Positions 23,928 through 36,512 of a stretch of DNA of 64,000 nt are shown here, piece by piece. The translations under genes were made by a program, and so were the position numbers. This DNA is from Rhynchosporium graminicola (lineage: Eukaryota > Ascomycota > Leotiomycetes > Helotiales > Ploettnerulaceae): NCBI GenBank assembly GCA_900074885.1, contig FJUW01000047.1, forward strand, positions 124,001 through 188,000. The letters run 5' to 3'. The notes below the pieces were generated by a model, which saw only the letters and a program-made list of their open reading frames with translations, was not told where the DNA came from and ran no database searches. How positions within the stretch are numbered: the stretch's first letter is position 1; every line of letters begins with the position of its first letter.

Positions 23928-24894
23928 TCAGCTCGGATGACGTCTAAGCAGAGCCAGAAGGCTCCCTCTCCTATGCCCTTCTTCTTCCGGTGATAACGAA
24001 TTCGAACTCCCTGTATCCTGCTTCACCGACATCTTCCCTTTTCTTCCCCTCAGAATCCAAGTAGATTCCATTTTCCGCAGGAAAGGATTAGTCCGCCTTT
24101 TCTTCTTCGTTTCCACCTCCTCTAGCTGTGTCCAATCATGTCTATCAAGCCCGTCATGTTGTGGCTTCAGTGGCCCTTTTAGCTTCGCTAGCAGACGTGG
24201 TGTTTCTTTCCGCCAGCATGCATTACTAGTGCTCAACGGCCGTGGTGCAGCTTGCCAATCCGCTTTGTGATGCACAAAGTCCAGATTGAAATCCCGTTTC
24301 GGCATTCTGTAAAGATCTCTCTCCGTATCTGCGTAATTTGCTTCCTCCATAGCGTGGTTCCACTGGAACTGGTTTCGGTTCCGCAACACCTCCTTTTGTT
24401 GCATTGCCTGGTCTATGGCTTGCGTTTTCTGAAGATTCGTGTACGCATGACCTGGGACATGCGCCTCCAGACTCGGTAGTTTGAAATAGATATCGACTAT
24501 TGGTTTGGATAGCGCATGCACTTGTCGCGTTGCATCTGGGTTTGTCGTCCTCTCGAATGCTGAAGCAGCTACCATGGGTACGTGATGATATACCTTCAGT
24601 CGAGTTAGTACCACTTTTTCTGCTCAGCTGAGAATATGAGATCCGTCGAGACATCACTCGCAGATCCTGGGTCAAACAAAAAAGTTTCGTCCAAGTGGCA
24701 TGACTTACATTCTGTTGAGCAAGAGCAGCGGCCTTCAAAGCTCTGACCTCCCTCCTCCTCTCGGTCTTCAGCCTTTGCTCGGCAAGATGCTGGTTAAGAC
24801 GATGACTTAATTCCTCAGGATCAAGCGGCTCTCCCTTCTTGGCCGCCTTCGCTCTTGCCCCATTTCCTCTTGGATCTAGAAGCGGATACGTCAT
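23928..24894 (-). CDS. conserved hypothetical basic protein
   Basis: Exons 24894-24709 and 24593-23928 give about 283 residues. The intron carries a perfect gtaagt donor and a tactaac branch site. The protein starts MTYPLLDPRGNGARAKAAKKG, has a helical, highly charged stretch (ELSHRLNQHLAEQRLKTERRREV), then SLEAHVPGHAYTNLQKTQAIDQAMQQKE and a basic tail with ETKKKRRTNPF. I do not recognise the family, and no catalytic motif is visible. The clear intron and the composition argue that this is a true gene. Confidence 0.65.
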
Positions 24895-25940
24895 TGTTCG
24901 CGTGGGCTTTAACTGTGCAGATATCAGAACCAGGTACAATCGCAACGATCTGTAAATATTCCACAACACCCAAAATCAAACTAACTCACCGAAGATTCGC
25001 TCACGACCCCTGTTAGAGTGACAATCGCTGTCATGGTCCAAGATTTCGACAAACAGCGATTGATTATATGGTAATTCTCAAGGGCGGAAAACAAGGGGTA
25101 TCGTGACACAGAAACGGCTTCAGGTGCGATCTTGGTTGAGTACGTGTAAGTTCGTGATACATGGCACGAATAACAGACTCAACAGCAGACAAGCGATGTA
25201 CGAAGCCGGTAGATGCGAAGCAAGGGGGTCGCCAGCCTGGCGAGGCGGGTGGTACAAGTATTTATTCCCAATTCCCCTTCTCAACAATCGCGAAAACTCC
25301 AAGAACAGTTAGAAGCGAGCACAGTAGCGGTCGCTAGATTGAACGACGGTCTCTTTCAAGTAGACTCCGGAAGAGACAGCGTAAGCTTGAGAGAGATAGA
25401 GAGAGAGAGTAAGCCATAGAACGGAAAGTCGTTTTCATGATACCTAGATTTAGGTCGTAGGCTTGTAGTACCTACGCTACCTACTAGGAGTAGCACTCCA
25501 GCCGGTTGAGAGGGGCGGCGCGAGCTATATCGGAACTATTGCCCTCGCGTCTAGATCGTGGGTGATACCTTATTCCTTAATGCGGTTGGGAGGCGTGATC
25601 GCAGAGAGAAGCATGCGCACGCATTCTTCCTCCTCCCAATCTCATCCTTGACGGATGATTGTATATCAGCTGTCACTCAATGCATTGCTCGGTCCAGGTG
25701 ACCACTCCGTGAGGAAGTTGCCAAGGCTCAGATTGGTGTGTTTCTGCGACTGCACATTCTTACTGGCTGGCTAGGTGAGGTGGACGTGAGAAGAAGGGTT
25801 CACATGTAGTACAGTACAGTGCAGAGGGAAATGCGTGGGTAGGTAAAGAGCAGTCAGTCATGTTCTTCCTCTTTCACTTTCCTGGTTTCTACAGGAGGTA
25901 GGGTAAGCTGCTTCCACATCCTCGGTATCCGGTAGATTGC

Positions 25941-26007
<67 letters not shown>

Positions 26008-28265
26008 GCAATGAATAATCGAAGATGTAATGTATCCATCTAGCTAAGGCCTCGATTCGGGATGGTGACGATCGTTCAGACTCCCCAGAGGAAGTAATGG
26101 GGTTGTGGAGGAGAATGGGGAAGGATCCCTGCCTTAATGATACCTACGGACGTACTACGAAGTAAGTACTCAGTATACTCTGTATGCTGCGAAAGTCGGC
26201 GCAGATCAATGAGGTGGGAAGGAGGGCCCTTCAGATGATTGGCCAGAGTGGCCAGGCGACCTTCATTTCTGCGGAGAGAAGCTGAGGGTCGAGGTGTTAT
26301 CCAAAAGAGGTTCGGCGGTGATGCTCCTTGATCGCGGACTGGGTGTGTTGTTGATGTTCCTTCCGACTCTTCTGCGTTTCCGGGTCCGCGAAAGTCACCA
26401 GAAGACGGGAGATGTTACTTTCGTGAAGAATAGGTCCTTGAGCTTTACGGTCGCCAAGTACGTTTTTGCTACTTAAATTCTACATATGTACCCTGTTGCT
26501 GCTTCGAGAGGCCGTCTTGGAGCCTAGATCCGTCGTTGGAGTTACAATAGTTCTGTCAGCCCTGCGCCAGGAAACCTCTATGGTCCACTACCGCATTTGC
26601 AGCAGAGGAGAAGGTTTCTTTCTTATAGAGTAAAGCCCCCGTGTCGTCGACCTCCAATCTGCTCAAAGAAGACGAATGACATTAAGAAATACCACTTTAC
26701 CTCTACACTTAATCGCCCCCATACCTAGACGTTGATTCTATCAAATCTAGCTCGAAATTACCCAAGATATAAATAATGGAGGGAAGAGTATCTAGGTACT
26801 CTCAACGCTTTAATGTAAATTACCCCACACTACACGAAATCTAGCTTCGAGAGCAGCAACCAACACGCTCCGAGTTTGATAGTGCCTTCCAAAGTATAAC
26901 GTCCGTCCGATATTGGGACTGTGTCCCACTATTGCTTAACGGCATCTTCGGAACTCTCGACATCTCAACGTCATGAGCAGCTTGTAAGACTTCTACTCGA
27001 TCCGAAACCGACGACGTCAATTCATCTGCGTCGAGTTTGATAATAGCATGCTGCTTAGAAAAACTTTCGAGTTTCATGGACACTCTCGTGTCTTGTTGTA
27101 CACAAAGTCAAAACATTCAACTACTGACTGATCAAGCTGTTATCCATGTGATTTTGAGGTAAGCCCAACAAAGCTTAAGTGAGATAGATGGCTTCTTCCT
27201 AAGATTCCAAATGGTTTTGAAGTTACGTTTGACCATTACTTTTATTTTGTTCCCCAACCTGCAGCTGTGAGATGCTCCTTCTTCTCGGAAATGGGGACCC
27301 CGAGCCGTTGATTCGTGTACTTGAATGCTGATCACACTTCTCAGTGTTACTGTACAGTACACCAAGTTTTGGTACTCATTCCATGGGCGCACGATGCTGT
27401 ACATGGGTTTTGGAGGGGTGTGTAAGATTCAGCCTTCGGTGTGTTCACTGAGATGTAACATGAGCGTTAGACGGTAAGTTTGAAGGGGTTACTATATTTG
27501 ACTGTTCGTTGTAGGGGTACGAGATAAGTCCGGAGGAAGGAGGACCTCCAGATGGCCGTAAAGAAGGCATGGCCGTTACTGGCTGCTTACTACCATGCTG
27601 AGGTATAATAGCTGGTACGAGACTACAGGCCAAAGAAGCTTTCTTTGTTCTCTGCGGAAGCGAAGTATCTGTATTGGGGGCGTAGTCTTTACGCCTGTGA
27701 ATAAGCGACAAAGATTCTGTGTTTGCCAATGAGTCCTGCACGTGAACACAATGTCTGCTGGGTGTATTGTATCTACATAGCTGCTCTACATGATTCCTTC
27801 TCGGAATCGAAGCAGGAGGTGCATAGCATTTCTGGCAGTATGATAACATGGCTTCCAATCACGGCGCTAGAGGTATCCACCGAGACCTATCTGCAACAGG
27901 ATTGGTCTTGGAAGCTCCCGCTCGTGGTCGCGGTTGATGAAGTGCTGGACGAGGAAACACGGATGGGATAACTCCTTTGGTGGGGCAGCGGCTAGGTCAA
28001 CTTTATCTCGATAACTCCTCACTTCCTATCACTCCATCGCTGTACATAACTCTTACAATCTCACTACCATTTAGACGGTGTGCCTCTGATGTGAACCTGA
28101 TCTTTAAAATTCTTCGGCTCTGAATCCTCGACCAGATTATGCCGAATCCGCCCCTGTTTTGGAGGCGATACGAATAAGCTCAATTTCCCCTGTGTTCAGC
28201 ATGGTCTCCTCGAGCTGCAGGGTCCCGAGTCAATCTACAGGTACGGTCGCAAAACCGACAAAGGT
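24895..28265. other. 3.4 kb interval without recognisable gene
   Basis: Includes a CAA microsatellite and only short frames. The largest, minus about 27445-27849, lacks features and has a long low-complexity N-terminus. Bases 28101-28265 stay open in the frame of the next gene but contain no ATG, so an upstream exon of that gene is possible here. Confidence 0.4.
25939..26008. repeat. (CAA)n microsatellite
   Basis: About 23 perfect CAA trinucleotides in non-coding DNA. Confidence 0.95.
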
Positions 28266-31200
28266 ATGGAGGCGTTAGGGCGCATTCCGGATAGAACGAG
28301 CTCGATAAGGGAGCGAGGTTCGAAGGGTGCAAGAGGTGAGCGGACGATCAAAATATTGAGTTCGGTATCAAACGCAACTCCACGGACCAGTCCGCGACCC
28401 AGTCTGCCGCATCGAAACTCGGCGCCTCTGACTTCGGCCAGAATAGCAGAACAGCCTCCTTTAGAGGGTGACTTACGTGCCTACATACATCGAGGCTCCG
28501 TGTCATCGATCAAGGACGATCCGTTCTTCAGAAACTACCAGTCTCCCACCTCGGTCTCTTTAGCACGCGAACTTCGATCTGCCACCTATTCAAATGCAGA
28601 TCCCCCGCCCTCTGCTCTGGATCTCTCGATCGAAACCTCTGGCAATAGTAACGTATGTTTCAAACGATAAGAGGATCCAAGAACAGAGGCTGACTTGAAG
28701 TACTGCTAGTCCCAAATACGAGGTGGCATGGCCGACATAAATATTGCAGTTATTGGAAGTGCAGGTGTAGGCAAGAGTACCCTGATCCAACGTGCTTTGG
28801 GCTTGCGAGCGGCACCAACCTCTATCGCTTCGAGTCAGCGAATGACCGTAGATGGCGTCGCCTATACAGTGAGTATGATCGAGCTTGACCTCGAGTCGTT
28901 CGACATAAAAGCCGAGAAGCGGATACAATGGCCGAAGCAAATGAATGGTTACATCGTGCCACGTATGGATGGTGTCTTGCTCCTGTATGATGTTATGAAC
29001 AGAGAAAGCATTGTTAAATTCCCTCAGGCGCTTAGTCAGTCTCCAAGACAGCAAAGCCTCGCGATCAGGATGCTAACATCTCTAGACGGCCTCGCGCACT
29101 CTTACCTCCCAACCATGTTAGTGTCTTGTAAATGTGACAATCCTGAAAATACACGGCAGATAGACGTCGAAAACATGGAAGCGGCATGCTCCTCGTGTGT
29201 TGAAGCCGTCAAAACTGCAGAGAACGTGCCCGAAAGCGCAAGATTGTGCCTCTCTTCGATGTTGCGAGCCGTCATGGCAAATAGGACTGGGCCATCGTGT
29301 AAGTCAACCTTGACTTTATTGTTCGTGTTTGAACGCTTCCTTCATATTTCTCTACATCCAGATATAAAACCCCAGATATCAGAGGACTCCACATCTACTC
29401 TCCGTCCTTCATATTGGTTCTCACTTGGGATCATCATCTTGGCATTAAGATTCTCCATAATTGTGAATTTACCAACGCACACTCTTGCAAATAGGTATCA
29501 GTTCAATACCTGACGTAGTGACGCTGCGTCGGTTGATATCAACCAGAGCTAACATCTTCTAAACAGCTGTTTCTTCCCAAAATCTCCATCTTCCGGAAAT
29601 CCAAGGTCCTAGACGTCGAGCAACATCAACTTTCGAAGCAACTGATTCATCATCGCGGCCCTTAAGCCAGAATTCAAAGCATAGCCGTGCCAGCTCGGAA
29701 CACTCTCTGATCCGAGGATTCACATCACCGACCCACAATTCCTCACGGGGACCGCAACCCGTGTTTCGGACTCATCTCAACCAGCAGATCACTCTACCGT
29801 CACCCCACGAGGCGCCTCCGCTGTCTTCGCATCCAGCCTTTCGGAATGACAGCTCACAAAACATTGAATTGACTAGTAAGGCCACAAAACCGCGGTCACC
29901 CGTTGTATCACACGGCGCCGGAGGCCTTATCGACAATTCCTTTCTCGACATGGAGGAATCAGACCAGGATTCTTCACACCGGTGTTCGGACGATATTCCA
30001 ATTCTTCAGCGTGAAAACAACTATTTCGAGAAACCCGCTAAGGTTGTTGGAGTCACTTTTGACGAATTAGTGGATCGACTATTGGACCAGAACATGTCCA
30101 GGGCTGACAACAATTTCTCTGATATTTTCCTCTGCTTGTATAGAAAGTTCGCGGCCCCATCAGAACTGTTCAGCGCAATCATCAATCGACTAGAACGGAT
30201 TGCAGATGACAAAAACATACATTATCTAACACGGACGTCGACCCAACTTCGGATCATAACCGTGGTTGCAAAATGGGTCGCAAATTACCCAGGCGACTTC
30301 GCATATCCTGCTACCAGCGCTAAACTAGAAGCTTTCATCGGTCAATTGTTCAATGATCCAGTATTTGCTGCTGCTGCTCAGGAGATGAGACAGCATTTGC
30401 GATCACGTGTACATGAGGATGACGATACCGGATGGGCCAGGACAGATGCAGATGTGGAGAATGAAGCCAACAATTTAGACGCGCCGCCCTCTCCGGCCTC
30501 TGTCCCGACACGGGTAAGGACTCACACGAAAAGTGATTTCGAGGACGAGATCGGGGACTTTCACATTGATGATGACGGCAGCGAGGAAATGATGCGGAAG
30601 GAATCCCGAGGAGACTCGTACACTTCAGGCCGCCCGCTCTCGTCTTCTCAATCTTTGTCATCCTCATTCCATACCGTGGAAGACTATGAACGAGAAGCAG
30701 CCACTATGCTGCCAAAAGGTACTTTGCCACTGACCAAGTTCCGATATCACATCTTTATGGACACATCAGACGACGACTTTGCAGATGAGATGACCAGGAT
30801 AGACTGGGTCATGTTCTCCTCAATCCGACTACGCGATCTTGTCCGTCATGTTAGCTTACCGCTGGAACAGAAGGAGAAGATGACGAACGTCCACCGATTG
30901 ATCAATCATTTCAACCACATCGCAAAATGGGTAGCGAACATGATTTTGATGCGAGACAAAGCCAAACACAGAGCTCTAATGCTGGAGAAATTCATGACCA
31001 TTGCTTTAAAGCTTCGGCAACTAAACAACTACAATGGTCTTGCTGCGGTCCTAGCCGGTATCAACGGAAGTGCTATCCACCGTCTGACACAGACGAGGAA
31101 TTTAGTCCCAGCCGATGTACAGAAACGCTTCGCTCAGCTAGTCATACTGATGGGCACCCAAAAGAGCCACTCCACATACCGCCTAGCATGGGAGAACTCT

Positions 31201-31609
31201 TCCCTGCCTCGAATCCCATTCATACCTCTCCACAGAAGGGATCTTGTTTCTGCCGAACAAGGGAGCCGAACTTTCGTAGGGTCGAACAACGAAAGAATCA
31301 ATTGGAAGAAGTTTGAGATTCTTGCGGAAGTGATATTGCCTATTATGAAGAGCCATGTAGTTCCGTATCCGAATCTCTCCAAACACGAATCTTCCAGGGA
31401 GCTGATCCTGGATTGCAAAATGAATGTTGATGATGAGGTACGAATTCCCCCTTTCACTTTCTTGTTATCAAGTTAACACGCCCTTCACTTCATCTGCTTT
31501 ACTGACAAATTCTTAGGAATCGTATCAGCGCAGTCTCCAGCTAGAAAGCTCATCTGGAACCTCAGATGTCGGAAAGAAGAAGTTCCCTTGGTTTCAGAAG
31601 GAAAAATGA
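28266..31609 (+). CDS. RasGEF with an N-terminal degenerate Ras-like GTPase domain
   Basis: Exons 28266-28652, 28710-29034, 29086-29298, 29567-31437 and 31517-31609 give 962 residues with consistent phases. The 51 nt intron has a tgctaac branch site and is also in frame if retained. Residues 1-129 are disordered. Then NIAVIGSAGVGKST (G145-T153) is a P-loop. The next GTPase motifs are weak: MIELDLESF stands where DTAGQ should be, and VSCKCD replaces NKCD. A Ser/Pro linker follows, then a RasGEF-N domain (VVGVTFDELVDRLL, IHYLTRTSTQLRIITVVAKWV) and a RasGEF catalytic domain (HFNHIAKWV, LKLRQLNNYNGLAAVLAGINGSAIHRL, STYRLAWENSSLPRIPFIPLHRRDL). The tail ends KKKFPWFQKEK. It should activate a Ras-family GTPase; the GTPase-like domain may regulate or target it. 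The start may lie in a missed upstream exon. Confidence 0.85.
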
Positions 31610-31954
31610 AGGGCTATATACATAGATATATATATCTGGACATTTGTTCGGAGCGGATCTTCAAGTCAGTATTTATGTGCAGTGAGATAGGAAAAGGACG
31701 GTTTCAGTTTCTGAAGGTTTTCGTGTATGGCGTTCCGGGTGCTATTTTTTGGGTGCGCATACCCCTTTGTGATGTAAGGTTCATGAATGAAATTTAGTGG
31801 TCATTTCAAACATCATAGGCTACTCTCTGAGCCGCTACAGTAGCGAGACACATATTTTTTTGCAGGCTCAGTAGAGGCACATGATTAAACGGAGCGGATG
31901 TCTACAATGACACCTTTTGTGATCCTGGAAATCTGCTTTCACCACTTGTGGGAT
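31610..31954. other. intergenic
   Basis: Short 3' region between two convergent genes. No supported feature. Confidence 0.4.
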
Positions 31955-34332
31955 TCAGATGATACTAATAGTCTGGATAGTGGCATGCTCAAACATCCCC
32001 ATCCAACCACTACTCCGAACGCTGGAACCTAGTATGATTCTGTCGATCAACCCCACCCGCTCATATAACACTTCACCTTGTAAATGACCTTTCGGATTCC
32101 CAGCTTTGGCTTTTCTCAATACAAGTGCCCGCGGAGCTCCAGCTGTCTCGGCGATCAAAACACAGATCAACGCCTCCAGGTGCAAATTAGGTATAATGGT
32201 ATCCGCGTGAAATCCGATAAGGGATCTCTGATTCGTAAAGTCGTGTTGAAGTTTGGCAGTCCCTGTTTTGCCTATAAGTCAGCAGTCTGTGCAGAGCCGA
32301 ATGGAATATCTGGACGATGTGAAGAACGCTTTTATTCGGTCCGAGGGCCGGAATGTTGATGTACATACAATCAAATGGTGACTCATATGGTTCATATCTA
32401 CTTGTTACTTGGCGGGCCATGGCGATAATCGTCACAATCTTGCCACTGAGTGTTAGTCGACCAGCGGAGACACGACCGGTCGGGTCAGCTACGCTTGATT
32501 CGCAAAAGACATCGTGGATTGTGGCTAGGATGTTCGTAGGAGCAGATGCCTTGCTGTCTGTTATTGACTCGGTTATGAGTGAGGAGCCAGCGATTGAGGT
32601 GTCTATCGATGCCCAGGACCAAGAGGGTGCTCTCTATGGTTTAGGTCTCGGTCCACGAGCTTCCCATCTGTCAATAGAATTAGGATGCGTTTACGCACTC
32701 TGTGGGTCAAGGCCCGTTGCTGTCGTGTGCACCCTGAGAATGTGGTTATGTCTTACAGGAGGGACAAGGGTAGATCTTCGCGCCATAATCCTGCTAGATA
32801 TCCTCCTGATCCTGCTGCCTGAAACCGCTTCGCGAGACCTGACAATTCTGGGAGAATGTCGTTACCGATAGTCAGTACTTTAGATGCATAATTGTTGACT
32901 ATTCGGCTCCATATTGAATATATAGTCTGTCGATCTTGAGACTGCAGCAATTTATAGAGCGCCTGCTTGGAAGCTGGTACTCGTTGTTGTGAAGGCCGAC
33001 TTAGCGTACCACACTCGCACCAGAGAGAAGTCTTGCATTCCCAAACCAGCTCCTGGGAGCGGAACTGGACATATCGAGTCGCAAGAAGCCTCTCCTGAAA
33101 GGCCCATCCAGGAGTGGATAATTGAGAGGAGTCCCGCACAATTTGGCTTCGAGGTGGTAGTAAGTTGCCATACCATCGATGATCGTCTCCCTCACGGATT
33201 CTGATCTGGTACGACTCGCCACCTGCATCTATGCCTTCATTGATAGGCTTGGAAGCTATCTGGGAATGTCTATCATGAAGAAAACCTGGATTATTATCGC
33301 TGCCGTCGCTTGCTGCAATCACATTCTGGGCACACTCGTAGATCGAAGCCATACTTCCAGATTCTTTCTCCCAATCTTCGGCATCATCTTGGATGATCAG
33401 AGGGAATCAATCCACAAGTACTTCAGACCCAAAAGTCTGGTGGTGGTGACGGCATCTTGAAAGGTCTTCGAGAGGTTAGTCCAGGGAATTTCAACACTTC
33501 TTTCCTTCAAAGTAGACCGATGCGTTTGGATGACAGGCAGCTTTCCCCAGCAATGACTTAATGCTGCATAAGGCTCCACTTCGATGCGAGAGACATAGAG
33601 GAAAACATTCTGGCCAGACACATCGAGAACTCGCGTTGGTAGGCCTCCGCCCTCTTTTGAGCACTCCTGGTGAGAAGTCTGGCATGTTTCGATCCATTCC
33701 TTCAGCACCGGAATGCTTTACATCGCACTTCTCCTCCTTTCGCTTGCTTGTCCGATTATGGGCCATGGCGACCTGTTTGCAGACTTTTCTGTGAATATTT
33801 CATTCCAGGAATAGCCCCCATCATCATTCAAAGAAGCAAGTCCCATAGGGTATCCCGGATCTAACAAAGGTATCTGAAAGGTTATATCTGACACCTCGTC
33901 TGAGATATCTCCTTGGCAACGGTCCTTGATGTGAAGATAACTGTTGTGCAAGACCATACATGAGTTGCAACCTTGTCTTGCCGAGCTGATAACATCTTTC
34001 AGAGGTATTGAGAGTGTATTTGAACATGATCCTTTTAGTTCACCGCAAGTGAAACACGGACGAGTTTCTAGAGCACCTGGATTGTCAACTCGAATGAATG
34101 AAGAACGAAGGAGGCACCCCAAACCCGAAATTAGAGTTGTGAAAGAGATTTTGGCAAATTCAGGTAGAAGATTTAGACAGGTCCCAATCGCTCTCGATAC
34201 TCTAATGAGTCCAAATAAATACAACTTACGACTTGCAGGTTGAAACACCGAGTCGCCGCTGCCTTGTTGTATGATACCTACCATGTCTAAAGCTGTATCG
34301 TGACAAATTGGGACTCCAATCGACGATTTCAC
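31955..34332 (-). pseudogene. HET-domain (heterokaryon-incompatibility) gene, three disabling lesions
   Basis: Minus strand. An N-terminal part (CFTCGELKGSC, CNSCMVLHNSYL) leads to TAA at 33720-33718, after which the same frame continues into LKEWIETCQTSHQEC and LPTRVLDV, then YAALSHCWG, the HET signature. At about 33397 the frame shifts by one base just after LWIDSL, where LCIIQDD is expected. The next frame reads IIQDDAEDWEKES, MASIYECAQNVIAAS, GWAFQERLLATRYVQF. A spliced junction (32752 donor) leads to RPKP, stop TAG 32636-32634, then RAPSWSWASID, a conserved C-terminal motif. An intron (32368-32272) joins PFD to CKTGTAKLQ, then ICVLIAETAG. The order fits intact HET proteins, so the gene looks complete apart from two stops and one frameshift. 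A base-call error could explain part of this, but not all three. Confidence 0.75.
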
Positions 34333-34691
34333 AACATCCTCAAGGGTGTGCTGCTGCTTACAGCTGCATCTTTACTTCACAAATTGGCTTCAAAACAAGG
34401 GGATTATAACTCGATGGAAATTTGAAGTATTGAGACACAATGTATACATTGGCTTCAGTTAAACGTACCGGGCTTCCTGATGTTGTCGTTCGGGCTAACG
34501 CAGACTGCAGGGAGCCTGGCTTGGCAATGGAATCGGACACACTGGTCCAAGCTCCACGCTATTCCACTCTGAGGATAGCAAGCGAGTCGAAAAAGTGCCC
34601 GCCCACACTGAACCATTTGGAAACCCTCACTGCTGCGCTTCATCAAACCACCGACAACTACGCCAACCCCCATCTACCTCTCACAGTCAAG

Positions 34692-34868
34692 GTCAGTCAA
34701 TTTCGCGATGTACGAATCGCTCCTTCATTCAGCTCTTGATCCTGCCGTGGTAGAACCAGTACTCCTCCGTGCGCTGGGCTCAAAGAATTCTGCGACGTTC
34801 TTAAAGCGAACTCTTTCAAAATCTCAAACTCAATCTTGGCGTCTCAGTGCTAACATTACCTTTCGCAG
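34692..34868 (+). other. probable 5' UTR intron of eL15
   Basis: A gtcagt donor after cacagtcaag and a gtgctaacatt branch site with tttcgcag acceptor directly abut the ATG at 34869. A 5' leader intron is common in fungal ribosomal protein genes. Confidence 0.5.
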
Positions 34869-35693
34869 ATGGGTGCCCTTAAATATGTCGAGGAATTGCA
34901 AAAGAAGAAGCAGTCCGATGTCCTCCGCTTCCTTCTCCGTGTTCGATGCTGGGAGGTAAGATAAATCGATCCTTTCGCAACTTCGAAATCCGAACCAATA
35001 CTTCGAATTTGCTCTCCGGACATATTGGAATATTGTGGACGTGGAACTGAATGTGGACATCTTATGATGCTCCTTGCTATACACTCGTTGAACTTAGCTG
35101 AGAGTGCATAATATAGCTCCGACAATTGAATGTCGTCCACCGTGCTTCCCGCCCATCTCGCCCGGATAAGGCACGCCGCCTGGGTTACAAGGCCAAGCAG
35201 GGTTATGTTATCTACCGTGTCCGTGTCCGCCGTGGAGGTCGCAAGCGCCCATCGCCAAAGGGTGCCACCTACGGTAAGATTGAGTATGGAATTCCGCGGG
35301 AAGTGATGCTGATAAGTCGATTTAGGCAAGCCAACCAACCAGGGTATCAACCAACTCAAGTACCAACGATCATTGAAGTCGACTGCTGAGGAGCGTGTCG
35401 GACGTCGTTGCGCCAATTTGAGAGTCTTGAACTCCTACTGGATCAATCAGGACTCCACCTACAAGTACTTCGAGGTCATCCTCGTCGACCCCCAACACAA
35501 GGCTATCCGCCGTGATGCCCGCATCAACTGGATCGTCAACCCAGTCCACAAGCACCGCGAATCTCGTGGACTCACCGCAACCGGAAAGAAGTCTCGTGGT
35601 TTGGGCAAGGGTCACGGATACAACAAGACAACTGCCGGCCGCAGAAAGACCTGGAAGAGACACAACACCCTCAACCTCCAAAGATACAGATAG
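34869..35693 (+). CDS. 60S ribosomal protein eL15
   Basis: Exons 34869-34955, 35117-35273 and 35326-35693 give 203 residues, the usual length of eL15. Diagnostic segments: [105 protein letters not shown], and the C-terminal [16 protein letters not shown]. It binds 23S/25S rRNA in the large subunit. The first exon starts directly after an acceptor-like sequence, so the leader is spliced. Confidence 0.98.
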
Positions 35694-36512
35694 ATGTGTT
35701 AGTGGGTGTTCTGTGTGGACTGTGCTTTTCCGGAATACAGGGGTGGATATTGCTCTGCTGTTAAGCCTAGCAAAAGTAATCTGGCGAATTTGCTGATTTC
35801 ATACATGGACGAATGAATGAAAGAATTGAACCCAGGGTAAAATTTTGTGTGGTGATCTTCAGGCTGCATTTGGCCAGAGTTGCTGTCATCATGCAATTCT
35901 GCCAAGCATATGATTGTAAAGACAGCTCAATTGGCTCGGAATCAACCTAAAAAGCTCTTTTGTAAGCTCTATATTTGTTCGTTGAAAGCTTGGTTTTAGA
36001 AAAGTCCAATAGCTCTGTCTTTCCCAGATTTCAGGTCCAGGAATAACCGATAGCAACCCCGTAGCTCGAACTGACAGCGGATAACCCTTGTCTAAATGCC
36101 TCTCGATAATTACCTAACCGCGGTGCAGCAAGTCCGCAAGTGCCCGACAACTTTGAGATAAGCTCAATTTTGTACCTGGGCCGGGATTCTCCTTTAACGA
36201 GAAAGTCTCCAACTACAAATTTATAGTCTTCATATTGCTGGATTGCCGCTGAAGAAGAAAATACCACTCAGCTTTATCCTGCCAACGACACGCAAAGCTT
36301 GTGGGCAGGCGTATGCCAGAAGAAGGGGATGGTCGGTCCTGCCTCACATAATATTGCCCTAGCAAGCAATACGAGAACGCAAACAAACCTGCCGCAGATC
36401 AGGAACATCCGAAACCTTACATATGGGCCTGGTCTTCCCCAGACCTATTCAATGAACCTTCAACACTCTATGCGCAACCTGAATCGCGCTGTTCACGATC
36501 CAGAGTCGTGCA
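35694..36512. other. intergenic and promoter region of the HECT ligase
   Basis: No ATG-initiated frame with recognised features. The minus frame 36031-36267 begins with GTG, not ATG, and is not supported. Confidence 0.4.

Noticed and set aside
27445..27858. 137-codon minus frame starting at a TTG
   Set aside because: No recognisable domain and no proper start or splice support.
32634..32752. Intron ending at catag (32634) that would remove the last HET stop
   Set aside because: It breaks the phase with RAPSWSW; the acag acceptor gives the correct phase but leaves the TAG in place.
33708..33780. Intron removing the TAA stop in the HET gene (donor-like GTAAAG at 33722)
   Set aside because: It would delete LKEWIETCQTSHQEC, a block that is conserved in HET proteins, so the stop is more likely real.
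36031..36267. 78-codon minus frame
   Set aside because: Begins with GTG, has no ATG and no recognised feature.
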